Shown one piece after another: positions 10,845-21,867 of a DNA stretch of 64,000 bases; position 1 is the stretch's first letter; each line of letters begins with the position of its first letter. The DNA is taken from positions 21,155,194-21,219,193 of the forward strand of contig CM077149.1 in assembly GCA_039583875.1 (NCBI GenBank), in the 5' to 3' direction. The stretch is from Platanthera guangdongensis. Lineage: Eukaryota; Streptophyta; Magnoliopsida; Asparagales; Orchidaceae. The position numbers and the translations under genes are program-made. The notes beneath the pieces were generated by a model. It searched no databases. It was not told where the DNA came from and worked only from the letters and a program-made list of their open reading frames with translations.

Positions 10845-12955
10845 TGTAATGCCCCGAAACTCAAAAGAGCGACGAGAGGCATTTTGAGCCAAGTTTGGAA
10901 TTTGGCAGGGGTCACACGGCCTGGGACACGGGCATGTCATAGGCCGTGTCCTTGGCGAGTTGTGGCGTGTTTGACACAGTATGCTGTGTCGACACAGAGT
11001 TTGTTGTGTCGACACAGGGTCTGCTGTGTCGACACAGAGTTTGTTGTGTCGACACAGGGTCTGCTGTGTCGACACAGGGTCTGCTGTGTCGACACAGGGC
11101 CAGCTGTGTCGATACAGGGTCAGCTGTGTCGACACAGGGCCTGCTGTGTCGACACAGGGCCTGCTGTGTCGACACAGGGCCTGCTGTGTCCACACAGGGC
11201 CTGCTGTGTCGACACAAAGTGTCGACACAGGGTGTGTTGTGTGGACACAGAGCGTCGACAGAGAGTGTCAACAGAGAGTGTCGACATGGAGTGTCGACAC
11301 AAGGGTCTTGGCAGGGTCTCGGCTAAATTTCCCGCATAGTTTAAGTTTGTCGCGGACGTGTCCTGCTCTGATTTGTGAACCGTGCAGTGTTCGGCTCAGT
11401 TTTTCCATGTAAGACCCGGATCGTAGCCGTACATTTATTTATGTTGGGATCTGACGACTGAAGGTTATTCCTATTGGGATATACCCGAGTGTAGGGTTTC
11501 AAAACCCTCATCTTCTGTTCGCTGGTTCTCTGTCTCAGTTCTAGAGAGAGGGGAGAGCAACGAGGAAGAAGTCTAGATCCGGTCACCGGCGGAGCTTCAA
11601 ATCGCGAACCGACTTCGGATCTACGGAGGCAAGGAGAGGGCGGTGCTTTTCATCCGCATACTTTTCCATGGGGCCAAGGAAGAACGCTAGGGTAACGATT
11701 CTCTACTTGAGCATGTGAAGCTCTACTTCTTTTGCATAGGGAAGCGCGCTCTCGCGAGTTTGCGGTGAGTTTGAGGCGTTCCTTCGGGTAAACATGAATA
11801 GTCCCTATTGTGTACATGTAGAGTCCGTAATCGAGAACGGATATAAGCATGATGTGTGAAGCCTACTCGGACAAGTTGGTCTGGATCGGTGATGTTGCAT
11901 TGCATAAAAGGCCGGAGAAGACTCTGTGCGAATGTTTGTTTTTCAGGTTTTCTGCGGGGTAGATTGCAACAGGGAGCCTTGGGGATTAACTCCAAGGTGC
12001 ACCCGAAAAACTGGGCAGATGCGTGGTTCTGCCAACTTGGTGGCCTGGGAGCCAACTTGAACATAACCGGGTTATGTGAAGTGTGTAATGGAAACGGGAC
12101 TCGGGAGAAGTTTGAGCCGCGCATATGGCTAAAATTGTCGTTGCGATGTGAGCACAGGTTAGACGGAACCGTACTTGTTCTATGTCATTCGGTGTGAGCC
12201 GTTGGCATAGATGAGGGTCTTCGGCAGTCTATGGCTTAAATTGACGTGACCCATGTCGGGAAGACAAAATGCTCATAGTTTGGCCGTCAAAGTGGCGGTG
12301 GTGAGACTGGGGTGTCTATAGCTTAAATTGACGTGGCATTGACCGGTTCACCGAGAATGTGCCCTGATTGCACGGGGCGTGTGGTCGTGCGTGCCAATGC
12401 CTGTGATGCAATATTTATATATACTACTTGGTTTATGCTAATAAAGTGCAGGGAAGGAGTATCGCCGCCCCGAATTGGGAGCGGGATCGCTATAATTTGG
12501 TCAGCATTGCTGACCGTTGCTTTGGTTTGCCACTGTTGTGGTGGATTGTGCTTGCAGGTGCTGCGGAGCTGAGCGGTGAATAGCGAGCTAAAGCCCAAGT
12601 TGATGTGCTGGCCCTCGAAGGCCTAATTTTCAGTGTTTCCTTTTATTCATGGATGGCCGGCCTACGTGCTGAGGTTTGAAAAACATGTAATTTGAGAAAA
12701 ATAATTGTAAGGCCATAAGGCCAATACTTGTGTATTTGTACTTCATTCCTTTTGGCTTTGTAGTGGACATTCATGCTAGTGTTGGGTTCTTTATTAATGC
12801 AAATTTTAATTACTTCCTCTAGAATGCTCTGTGTAGGACGTTGTTATTAGTTGGATGGTTTCCATTGAGTAACCGCCCGGTCTGTCTATGGTATATGGCG
12901 TCGAGCCCCGGCCGGACCTACTGCTATATGCTATGTGACAGATAGGGGTGCTACA
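10845..12955 (+). mobile_element. 3' LTR of Tekay-1
   Basis: It begins TGTAATGCCCCGAA and ends GGGGTGCTACA. It aligns by eye along its length with 3888-5955, with scattered substitutions, and differs most in the GTCGAC array, which is longer and more uniform in 20-bp units here. Confidence 0.85.
10980..11305. repeat. GTGTCGACAC palindrome array, Tekay-1 3' LTR
   Basis: About eleven to twelve 20-bp units (TGTGTCGACACAGGGYCTGC and the variant ending GAGTTTGT), then a short run of degenerate units. I count about 12 perfect GTGTCGACAC. The 5' LTR has only five 20-bp units but more 14-bp units. Confidence 0.9.
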
Positions 12956-13389
12956 CAATGCTCCCGCTCATCCCAGACCTAAAATTACCTAAACACCACT
13001 CGACTGCATTTAGCTCCACAGAACAGCGGAGTTTGGCTATTGGCAGACCTGCCTAGAGTCATTTTAGTAATTTTAGGGAAACAAAATTACGTTTTTTGCA
13101 GACCAGATATTGGAAGTCTATAAATAGACCCAAAGGATACCTCAGAAGTTAGATTTCCTCACACTCTCATTTTGCCTCTAGAGCTTTCTGAGGTACTCCT
13201 AGCCCAGCAATTGGCTTTGGAGGGGAAGCACTCAGAGAACTTCCGGGTTAGTGGAGGGACCTCCCAGCTGAGGCTTAAGGTTAGTTTTCAGTTCTTTGTA
13301 GCTAGTCTTGGGTCGGGGTTTGGGAGAAATAGTTTTTGGCCACACCGCAACGTCCGAACTCTCGTTGGGGCCAGTTTTTGGCTTCAACA
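12956..13389 (+). mobile_element. Tat-1 5' LTR, right part
   Basis: This continues the Tat-1 LTR after Tekay-1. It aligns with the Tat LTR at 57840-58217 (AGAACAGCGRAGTTT..., GCTTTCTGAGGWRCTCCTAGCCCA..., GAGGGGAAGC.CTCAGAG). A TATAAATA box lies at 13119-13126 and would place transcription start shortly after it. The LTR ends CTTCAACA at 13389. Confidence 0.75.
13119..13126 (+). promoter_or_regulatory. TATA box of Tat-1 LTR
   Basis: TATAAATA is followed by GACCC. The same box is at the equivalent position of the Tat-2 LTR (57952-57959). Confidence 0.6.
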
Positions 13390-13393
13390 TTTC

Positions 13394-13410
13394 TGGTGCG
13401 GTGAGCATGG
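13394..13410 (+). other. Putative primer-binding site of Tat-1
   Basis: TGGTGCGGTGAGCATGG lies just after the LTR end and is conserved in Tat-2 as TGGTGCGGTGAGCGTGG (58222-58238). Position and the leading TGG fit a primer-binding site. I cannot assign the tRNA with confidence. Confidence 0.5.
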
Positions 13411-13447
13411 ACCCTGGTTGATAGAAGAAAATCTCAAGTCAAGTCTC

Positions 13448-14960
13448 ATGGATGGAGGTGAAGGAGAAGGAGCTGGCTCGAGAGGTTCTCCCTCCTGGGG
13501 AAGTGGGGTGACGTTAGGGATATTGGAGGACTTCAGGCGTGAAGTCTTACAGACCATCCACTTGGACTTCTCGACAAGAGGCGAGTGGGAGACTCCTAAG
13601 GTCCCGGTGGTGGCTACTCCATCATTGGGCGAGAATGCTCCCGAACAGCGCCCCGGGAAGGAGGTTCTGGCAGAGGTGGAGGAAATGGATGTCCCCAGGC
13701 AGGAGCTATTCCCGAGACAGACCAGTTCGGATAGGGCGAGCGAGCCGAGGTCGCGCCATGAGCTTTCTCGGCAGGCAGGGGGAGGGAGCCCCTTTAGCGA
13801 GCTCATCATCTCGGCTCCTATTCCGGAGGGGTTCCGGGAGCAAGACATGACATTTTATATGGGGAGGGATGACCCCACGCAGCATGTGCAGTGGTTTGAA
13901 GATGCCGTCTCCATAAGGTAAATGTCGGATGCCTTCAAGTGTAGGCTCTTTGCCCTGACTCTGAAGGAGAAGGCTAGACACTAGTTCCACCAGTTTCCCG
14001 CAAGTTCGATTTATTTCTTCGAAGATCTACGGCACGGGTTCTTGTTGAGGTTCTCAACATCCAAGAAGAGTAAGAAGGGAGCAGAGTGCTTGTTCTCCAA
14101 CAAGCAGAGGTCGGAGGAGACGCTAGGACACTATTTCGACAGGTTTCAGGAGGAGATTTTGCAGGTGCAGGAGATGTCGGGGTACACAGTGATGCTTGCC
14201 TTCACCATGGGGTTGAGGCCCAGCTTCTTTAGCATGAAGTTGAAGAGAGTTCTCCCTCTCCTTTGAGGAGCTGATGGAGAGGGAGGCGAAGGAAATCAAG
14301 ATCGAGGCGGCCAATCCTCCGTTTTCCAGGAGGTTGGCCAAGTTGGCGGAGGATGACGGGAAGGAACCGGGAGTAGGGAGGCAGAGAGGACAGAGGGATC
14401 AAAGGGAGGAGAGAAGGAGAGAAGAACCCTAAGGACAGGGGCAGCATCAAGGTTGGGGGACAAGAGAGTCGAATAACAGGATGGGCTGGAGGCCCCAGGA
14501 CGGTCACCCTTAGGGACAGGGTGGTGGTTTCGAAGGAAGGGGCAACCACCGCGAGCAAAGGAGGTTCAACCAGCCAGCTTGGAGGCAGGGACAGAGGGTC
14601 CCTCTCCTACCGCAACCGGAAGCAATGGAGATAGTGAGGGGAAGAGGAGGAAGGAGAGGACCTCGGGAAGGAGCGACGAGGAGATAAGGCAGGGTGGCGT
14701 TGCCTTTCTGTTACTTTCACTAGGAGGTGGGTCATGCGACGGCCACCTGCCAGCAATTTCTGTAAATGAGGTGGGCAAGGGGACAGGCCCAGCAACAACC
14801 CCCCACGAGGATTGAGGAAGTTCTTCCAGGAGGAGGAGAGGATAGGTGTGAAGACCGGGTGGACTTGGCGGCCCGGGGAGGGTTCAGGGTTATCCATGGC
14901 GGTGTGGGGATTGAAGCCACTCGTAAGGGGAGCTTCCAAACCATGTATCGAAAGAGTGTC
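13448..14960 (+). pseudogene. Tat-1 gag, broken
   Basis: Gag of a Tat/Retand element, starting MDGGEGEGAGSRG. The capsid core shows DDPTQHVQWFEDAVSIR, FKCRLFALTLKEKAR and ETLGHYFDRFQEEI, all matching Tat-2. In-frame stops lie at 13919 and 13982, and a frameshift occurs near 14258. The downstream part is Arg/Gly-rich and contains the remains of the family's C-x2-H...GHATATC zinc motif near 14706-14755, interrupted by a TAG. Confidence 0.8.
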
Positions 14961-15342
14961 GCCTCGACCTACTAGACACGCCCGCAGGAGGAAAAGAACA
15001 CTTTCTCGGTGAAATACATGCCTGACTATGAAGACCCATTCTACGATGCCTTGGTTATCCAGACGACGGTGGAGAATTTCACGGTCTCTAGGATTCCAGT
15101 GGACAACGGGAGATCCATGAACGTATTCTTCAATAAATCCTTTGATGAGATGAATGTGGAAGCTAGGGGCTTCCTAGCCTCGGATGGACCGTTGTTTGGG
15201 TTCTCTGGGGAGCAGAAGGAAGTTAAAGTAGGGGTGGGGCTGCATGTGACATTGGGGGGATGGGGTAAGGGTATCGAGGAACTGTTAATTCGTCATCATT
15301 GATGCTTATTTGACTGTCCTCTCATCAGCACCTTTCATTGCA
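14961..15342 (+). pseudogene. Tat-1 protease region, interrupted by Tekay-2
   Basis: The frame containing MPDYEDPFYDALVIQTTVENF and then the active-site-like VDNGRS matches the retropepsin segment of Tat-2 (ILLDNGAR). It breaks off where Tekay-2 inserted; the left flank TTGCA is matched by TTGCG at 25196. Tat-2 shows the continuation, about 120 bp of which is degenerate here. Confidence 0.75.
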
Positions 15343-16992
15343 TGTAACACCCCCATCCGTTACATGGCATATAACATAAGGTCCAGCTGGAACCCGATGC
15401 CATATACCAAGGACAGTCGGAAGGGTTACATAAGAATATCCAAACTATCTAATTAAGACTACTCGTCCTAGACAGAGCATTCTAGCGGAAGATTTTAAAG
15501 AGTTGAAAGAACCCAAAACTTAAATCCATAATCATGAATGTCCACGTCCACACAATAGGAAATAAAACCAAATACACTGAAGGGTACATGGCCTTATGGC
15601 CTTACAATAGTTCACTTAACAAATAGTGTCTTACAAACATCGGCTCGCAGGCCGGCCACACATGATAAAATGAAAACAACTATTCGCTAAGGCATTCGAG
15701 GGCCAGCACGGCAACATGGGCTCCAGCCTGCTATTTTGCACTCGGCTCCGTAGCACCTGCAAGCAACATTTCACCGCATGGGTAAACAGGCAACGGTCAG
15801 CTAAAGCCGACCAAATTATAACGACCCCGTCCATTTCTCGGGATGACAGTGCTCCTTCCCTACATATCATTAGCCCAGCTAAACAATTATGTAAAAAACA
15901 TACTACCCACAAGTGTAGGCTCGTGCGGCCAAACACCCCGAGCACTCAGGGCACATTAACGGTGAATCCTGACACTTCAGCGTCCTCACCACCACCCACA
16001 GGATGGCAACAACATGAGCATTTTAGCCTTTCTGACCACTGTCTAAGGCTCCCGACTATACCAACGGCCAGTCCCCTTTTCGGGTCTCTCGCACCGAACC
16101 ATATAGCCCAGGTCCAATTCCGCTTGCCCGTTGCTCAACCGCGTAGTTCACCTTAAGACATACGCACGAACCAAGCTTCACTCGGATCCTACCATTTCCA
16201 AACAATCACATAACCCAGTTATGTTCAAGGCCTGTTCCCAGACCGCCAAGTTAGCAGAACAACGATTCCACTCAGTTTTTCGGGTGCGCCTTGGAGCTAA
16301 CCTCCAAGGATCCCTGCTGCAATCTACCGCGTAGAAACCCGAAAACCCAAAGCACGGAGTCTTCTCCAGCAAATCATTACAAATACAACATCACCGATCC
16401 AGACCAACATGTCCGGGTAGGCTTCACACACAATACCTATGCCCGTACTTCTATTCCGGACTCTATATGCAACACAAGGGGGACTATTCACATCAACCCC
16501 AAGGAACACCGCACACTCGCGGGAGCGGGATTCCCTATGCAAAAAGGAAGAGCTTCACATGCTCAAGTGGAGAATCGTTACCCTTATAGTACGCTTTGGC
16601 GCCATGGAAAAACTACACGGATGGAAATCTTTGCAATGAACTTTCCTCCACGGATCCGCTCTCAGATCTCAAAACGGTGCTCCGATGCTCCGCCGGCGGC
16701 CGGAATCCTCCTTCTTCTTCCTCATCTCTCTAACTCCTTGGAAAGAGAAAGCTTTGGAGAGAAATGAAGGATTAACTCCCCTATTCCCGGCCTTAACAGT
16801 GCAGGAAACCATCTGGGCTGTTGGATCTTATTTAAAGAAAACGAATGGCTCAGATTTGCTGAAAAATCCCCGAACCTGGGCCGAACATGGCTTGGCACAC
16901 GACCATGTCCCAGGTCTTGTGCCTCAATCCAAGCACGATCGTCTAACACAGAGACTCACATGGGCTCAGACACGCCCATGTCTCACTCGACA
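15343..16992 (-). mobile_element. 3' LTR of Tekay-2, truncated at the array
   Basis: It begins on the plus strand TGTAACACCCCCATCCG and aligns with 23255 onward. It stops abruptly at CTCACTCGACA, which in the 5' LTR continues into the CACGCCCGTG repeats, so the portion equivalent to about 24905-25195 is missing. Confidence 0.8.
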
Positions 16993-19726
16993 TGTAACAG
17001 CCCGGCCCATGGCACTCAGAGGCTGCGCACAGCATGGCCCAAGCTCCGACACTGCTACAGGGCTGCAGCCCAATACACCCCAATGCCTCTCCGGCCTGTT
17101 TCTCAGCACAGTGCGTTGTTGGCGCTAGGTATCGAACCCGCAACCCTTGATAAATCACTCTTCCAACAGTGACCATCACCAACTGAGCTGCACTGTGCTA
17201 AGAAACAGGCGGGTGATAGACACTGTTGGACGAGTGTTTTATCAAGGGTTGCGGGTTCGATACCTAGCGCCAACAACGCGCCTTGCTGAGAAACAGGCGG
17301 GAGAGGCGTTGGGGTGTATTGGGCTGCAGCCCTGTAGCAGTGCCGGAGATTGGGCCATGCTGTGCGCAGCCTCTGAGTGCCATGGGCCGGGCTGTTACAT
17401 AAAAAGTGCACTTTTTATGTAACAGCCCGGCCCATGGCACTCAGAGGCTGCGCACAGCATGGCCCAAGCTCCGGCACTGCAACAGGGCTGCAGCCCAATA
17501 CACCCCAATGCCTCTCCGGCCTATTTCTCAGCATAGTGCGTTGTTGGCGCTAGGTATCGAACCCACAACCCTTGATAAACCACTCTTCCAACAGTGTCTA
17601 TCACCAACTGAGCTGCAGCTCAGTTGGTGATAGACACTGTTGGAAGAGTTGTTTATCAAGGGTTGCGGGTTCGATACCTAGCGCTAACAACGCACTGTGC
17701 TGAGAAACAGGCCGGAGAGGCGTTGGGGTGTATTGGGCTGCAGCCCTGTAGCAGTGCCGGAGCTTGGGCCATGCTGTGCGCAGCCTCTGAGTGCCATGGG
17801 CCGGGCTGTTACATAAAAAGTGCACTTTTTATGTAGCGGCCCAGCCTAGGTTCAGAGGCCCGCGGGCTTGACCACCCGTAAACCGCTACAGGGCTGCAGC
17901 CCAATACACCCCAACGCCTCTCCCGTCTGTTTCTCAGCAAGGCACGTTGTTGGCGCTAGGTATCGAACCCGCAACCCTTGATAGCAACTCTTCCAACAGT
18001 GCTCATCACCGACTGAGCTGCAGCTCAGTTGGTGATGGTCACTGTTGGAAGAGTGATTTATCAAGGGTTGCGGGTTCGATACATAGCGCCAACAACGCAC
18101 TGTGCTGAGAAACAGGCCGGAGAGGCGTTGGGGTGTATTGGGCTGCAGCCCTGTAGCAGTGCCGGAGCTTGGGCCATGCTGTGCGCAGCCTCTGAGTGCC
18201 ATGGGCCGGGCTGTTACATAAAAAGTGCACTTTTTATGTAGAGGCCCAGCCTAGGTTGAGAGGCCCGCGGGCTTGACCACCCGTAAACCGCTACAGGGCT
18301 GCGGCCCAATACACCCCAACGCCTCTCCCGCATGTTTCTCAGCCATGCACGTTGTTGGCGCTAGGTATCGAACCCGCAACCCTTGATAGCAACTCTTCCA
18401 ACAGTGCTCATCACCAACTGAGCTGCGCCAACAATGTGCCTTGCTGAGAAACAGGTGGGAGAGGCGTTGGGGTGTATTGGGCTGCAGCCCTGTAGCGGTT
18501 TACGGGTGGTCAAGCCCGCGGGCCTCTGAACCTAGGCTGGGCCGCTACATAAAAAATGCACTTTTTATGTAACAGCCCGGCCCATGGCACTCAGAGGCTG
18601 CGCACAGCATGGCCCAAGCTCCGGCACTGCTACAGGGCTGCAGCCCAATACACCCCAACGCCTCTTCGGCATGTTTCTCAGCACAGTGCGTTGTTGGCGC
18701 TAGGTATCGAACCCGCAACCCTTGATAAACCACTCTTCCAACAGTGTCTATCACCAACTGAGCTGCAGCTCAGTTGGTGATAGACACTGTTGGAAGAGTT
18801 GTTTATCAAGGGTTGCGGGTTCGATACCTAGCGCCAACAACGCACTGGGCTGAGAAATAGGCCGGCGAGGCGTTGGGGTGTATTGGGCTGCAGCCCTGTA
18901 GCAGTGCCGGAGCTTGGGCCATGCTGTGCGCAGCCTCTGAGTGCCATGGGCCGGGCTGTTACATAAAAAGTGCACTTTTTATGTAATAGCCCGGCCCATG
19001 GCACTCAGAGGCTGCGCACAGCATGGCCCAAGCTCCGGCACTGCTACAGGGCTGCAGCCCAATACACCCCAACGCCTCTCCGGCCATTTTTATGTAACAG
19101 CACGGCCTATGGCACTCAGAGGCTGCGCACAGCATGGCCCAAGCTCCGGCACTGCTACAGGGCTGCAGCCCAATACACCCCAACGCCTCTCCGGCCTGTT
19201 TCTCAGCACAGTGCGTTGTTGGCGCTAGGTATCGAACCCGCAACCCTTGATAAACCACTCTTCCAACAGTGTCTATCACCAACTGAGCTGCAGCTCAGTT
19301 GGTGATAGACACTGTTGGAAGAGTGGTTTATCAAGGGTTGCGGGTTCGATACCTAGCGCCAACAACGCACTGTGCTGAGAAACATGCCGAAGAGGCGTTG
19401 GGGTGTATTGTGCTGCAGCCCTGTAGCACTGCCGGAGCTTGGGCCATGCTGTGCGCAGCCTCTGAGTGCCATTGGCCGGGCTGTTACATAACAGCACTGC
19501 TACAGGGCTGCAGCCCAATACACCCAACACCTCTCCGGCCTGTTTCTCAGCACAGTGCGTTGTTGGTGCTAGGTATCGAACCCGCAACCCTTGATAAATC
19601 ACTCTTCCAACAGTGACCATCACCAGCTGAGCTGCAGCTCAGTTGGTGATAGACACTGTTGGAAGAGTGGTTTATCAAGGGTTGCGGGTTCGATGCCTAG
19701 CGCCAACAACGCGCCTTGCTGAGAAA
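16993..19726. repeat. Alternating inverted array of a 207-bp tRNA-like (SINE-like) unit
   Basis: Fifteen full or partial copies of one unit alternate in orientation: forward at 16993, 17409, 17823, 18228, 18559, 18973, 19086 and 19493; reverse at 17212, 17616, 18021, 18427, 18766, 19291 and 19635. Heads meet as GAGCTG|CAGCTC and tails as AAAAAGTG|CACTTTTT, perfect palindromes at the same bases each time. In reverse units the head reads AGCTCAGTTGGTGA (like a pol III A box) and, about 50 bp on, GGTTCGATACC (B box), as in tRNA-derived SINEs; the tail ends TTACATAAAAAGTG. A second variant (17823, 18228, 18427) has a different segment next to the tail. The unit is not a working tRNA: I see no complete acceptor stem. 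Confidence 0.85.
17409..17615 (-). repeat. Reference full-length SINE-like unit
   Basis: One complete 207-bp unit. The tRNA-like head lies at the right end on the minus strand (A-box-like, then B-box-like GGTTCGATACC) and the A-rich tail at the left. With the reverse unit at 17616-17822 it forms a palindromic dimer of 414 bp. Confidence 0.8.
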
Positions 19727-21800
19727 CGCATAGGCGACCGTCCTTCCTTAGCAACCCATCCTCAACAGCAAACTGGGAATTTGACCCATCCAATGATTCA
19801 TCCAAAATTTGTTTCATGCTGTTATCCGGAATCAAAGCTCGCCGAACTCTATCTGCTAGGTCACACTGCACCTCGGTCCAAAATAGTTTCTCCTCAGTAC
19901 TATACTGCTTGTTGACGCAAGATATCTCCAAAGCCTCAAACTCACGGACCAATCTCTCATTATGTACCGATAACCAGTTGGCCTGTGCAGGAACCTTACG
20001 ACTCAACGCATCCGCCACCATATTACCTTTCCCTGGCACATAATGTATCTTGAAGGTGTAGTCCCCTAGGAACTCCATCCACCTCCGTTGCCTCATGTTC
20101 AGGTCCTTTTGATCCAACAAGTACTTCAAGCTCTTATGATCGGTGTGTATATCGACTTTCACACCGTATAGATAGTGCCTCCACAGCTTTAAAGCAAATA
20201 TCACGGCCGCTAACTCCAAGTCATGGACCAGATAATTCCTCTCGTGTGCCTTCAATAATCGTGAACCGTAGGCTATCACACTCCCATGCTGTAGTAGAAC
20301 AGAACCCAAACCACTGACCGAAGCATCACTATAGATTTCGAACCCTTCGGTTCCACTTAGGGAATGTTAAATAGGCGATGTGGTCAACCGCCTCTTCAAC
20401 TCTTCAAAAGCCTGTTCGCACTCCGAAGACCACACAAACTTCTGATTCTTCCTAGTCAAAGTCATGAGTGGTAGCGCTATCTGCGAGAAGTTCTCTACGA
20501 AGCGCCTGTAGTAGCCAGCAAGCCCCAGAAAGCTCCGGACCTCCGCCACTGTAGTAAAAGTAGGCCACTCTCGTATCGCCACTATCTTCGCCGGATCCAC
20601 AGCTACCCTTCTCCACTAACAACATGACCAAGGAATGCTATCGAGGATAACCAGAATTCAAAGTTGGAGAACTTAGCATACAACTGATTTCTCCTTAATG
20701 TCTGCAACACCAGGTGCAGGTGATTGTAGTGATCCTCTTCACACTGCGAGTACTCCAGGATATCGTCGATAAATACTATCACAAAATGGTCCAGGTACTC
20801 TCTGAATGTCCTATTCATCAGATCCATAAACACGGATGGCGCATTGGTCAAACCAAATGGCATGAGCGTGAACTCATAATGCCCAAACTGCGTACTGAAT
20901 GCTGTCTTTGGGATATCGCTCTCCCTTATCCTCAATTGGTAGTAACCGGACTTCAGATCTAGCTTCGAATATACCGTTGACCCAACCAACTGATCAAATA
21001 GATCATCAATTCTCGGGATCAGATACTTATTCTTTTCCGTAATCTTGTTCAATTCCCGGTAATCGATACAAAGCCGCAAGCTCCCATCTTTATTCTTAAC
21101 GAACAGAACCGCTGCGCTCCAAGGCGACGAACTTGGACGCACGTAACCTTGCTCTAACAACTCTTGCAGTTGCACCTTCAACTCCACCATCTCTTTTGGT
21201 GCTATCCGATAGGGGGAGCGTGACACCGGTTTGGCACCCGGTACCAGCTCAATAGTAAAGTCTATCTCCCGCTGAGGAGGTTCTCCTGGGAGGTCATCTA
21301 GAAACACATCAGGATACTCGGACACAACCGGGATACTGTCCAGACTAGGCTTTGGTGTTGAAGTCTGCACTATAGTGACAAAGAGCTCTGCCCCAGACCG
21401 AACTGCGTTGATTACCTGAAGAGCTGACACCAAAACGTTCCCTGACCCCTTCATGCCCGCAGACGTAGTCTCCCGTTCAGATTTTAATTCCAACTTAACC
21501 TCCTTTCGGTTGCAATCAATGTAAGCTCGCTGCTCTGAGAGCCAGTCCATACCAAAGATTACATCGAACTGTACTAACGGTAGAATCAACGCTCGCAAAT
21601 TAAGCTCCTGATCCCCAATCTGAACCTTGACTACACTGACCTTATCCGTGCGCATTGAGCACCCATTGGGCAACAACACATCCAACTTGTCTTTTGCCAT
21701 CGAGGGAGGGACCCTGATGCGCATCACAAATCATTCGAACAAGAAGGAATACGAAGCTCCCGTATCAAACAAGGCTCTCGCCGGACAATCAAGAATCAAT
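19727..21800 (-). pseudogene. Tekay-2 pol (PR-RT-RH), truncated before integrase
   Basis: Reading right to left: the protease motif LFDTGAS near 21750, followed shortly by an in-frame stop; an open stretch of about 374 codons (21727-20603) with the linker [11 protein letters not shown] motifs CIDYRELNK and FIDDILEYS; a frameshift near 20603; the thumb/connection ([18 protein letters not shown]); then, after a stop near 20365, RNase H ([21 protein letters not shown]) up to RKDGRLCV. At 19727 the frame runs straight into the repeat array, so the integrase is missing. The RT domain is the best preserved of the three Tekay elements, but the protein cannot support mobility. Confidence 0.85.
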
Positions 21801-21867
21801 ACAAATCCTAGCAACAACATAAGTAAGCTAACACATAAAAGAGGTAACAACTACAAAAGTTAATATG

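Larger units (their letters stand above)
3888..12955 (+). mobile_element. Tekay-1: Ty3/gypsy chromovirus, complete structure, dead
   Basis: A 9.07 kb element with two LTRs of about 2.1 kb, an iMet primer-binding site, gag, pol in the order PR-RT-RH-INT, a chromodomain-like tail and a polypurine tract. The flanks CTATG (3883-3887) and CAATG (12956-12960) are a 4/5-matching target-site duplication. It sits in the hairpin-repeat part of the Tat-1 LTR. Multiple stops and at least one frameshift disable it. Confidence 0.88.

Noticed and set aside
17616..17690. Functional tRNA gene at the unit heads
   Set aside because: A- and B-box-like words are present, but there is no complete acceptor stem, the T-stem is mismatched and the unit is repeated; better read as a tRNA-derived repeat.
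16960..19623. Many similar ORFs of 60-115 codons on both strands
   Set aside because: They repeat with the SINE-like unit and appear in both directions; no domain or start context supports a protein.
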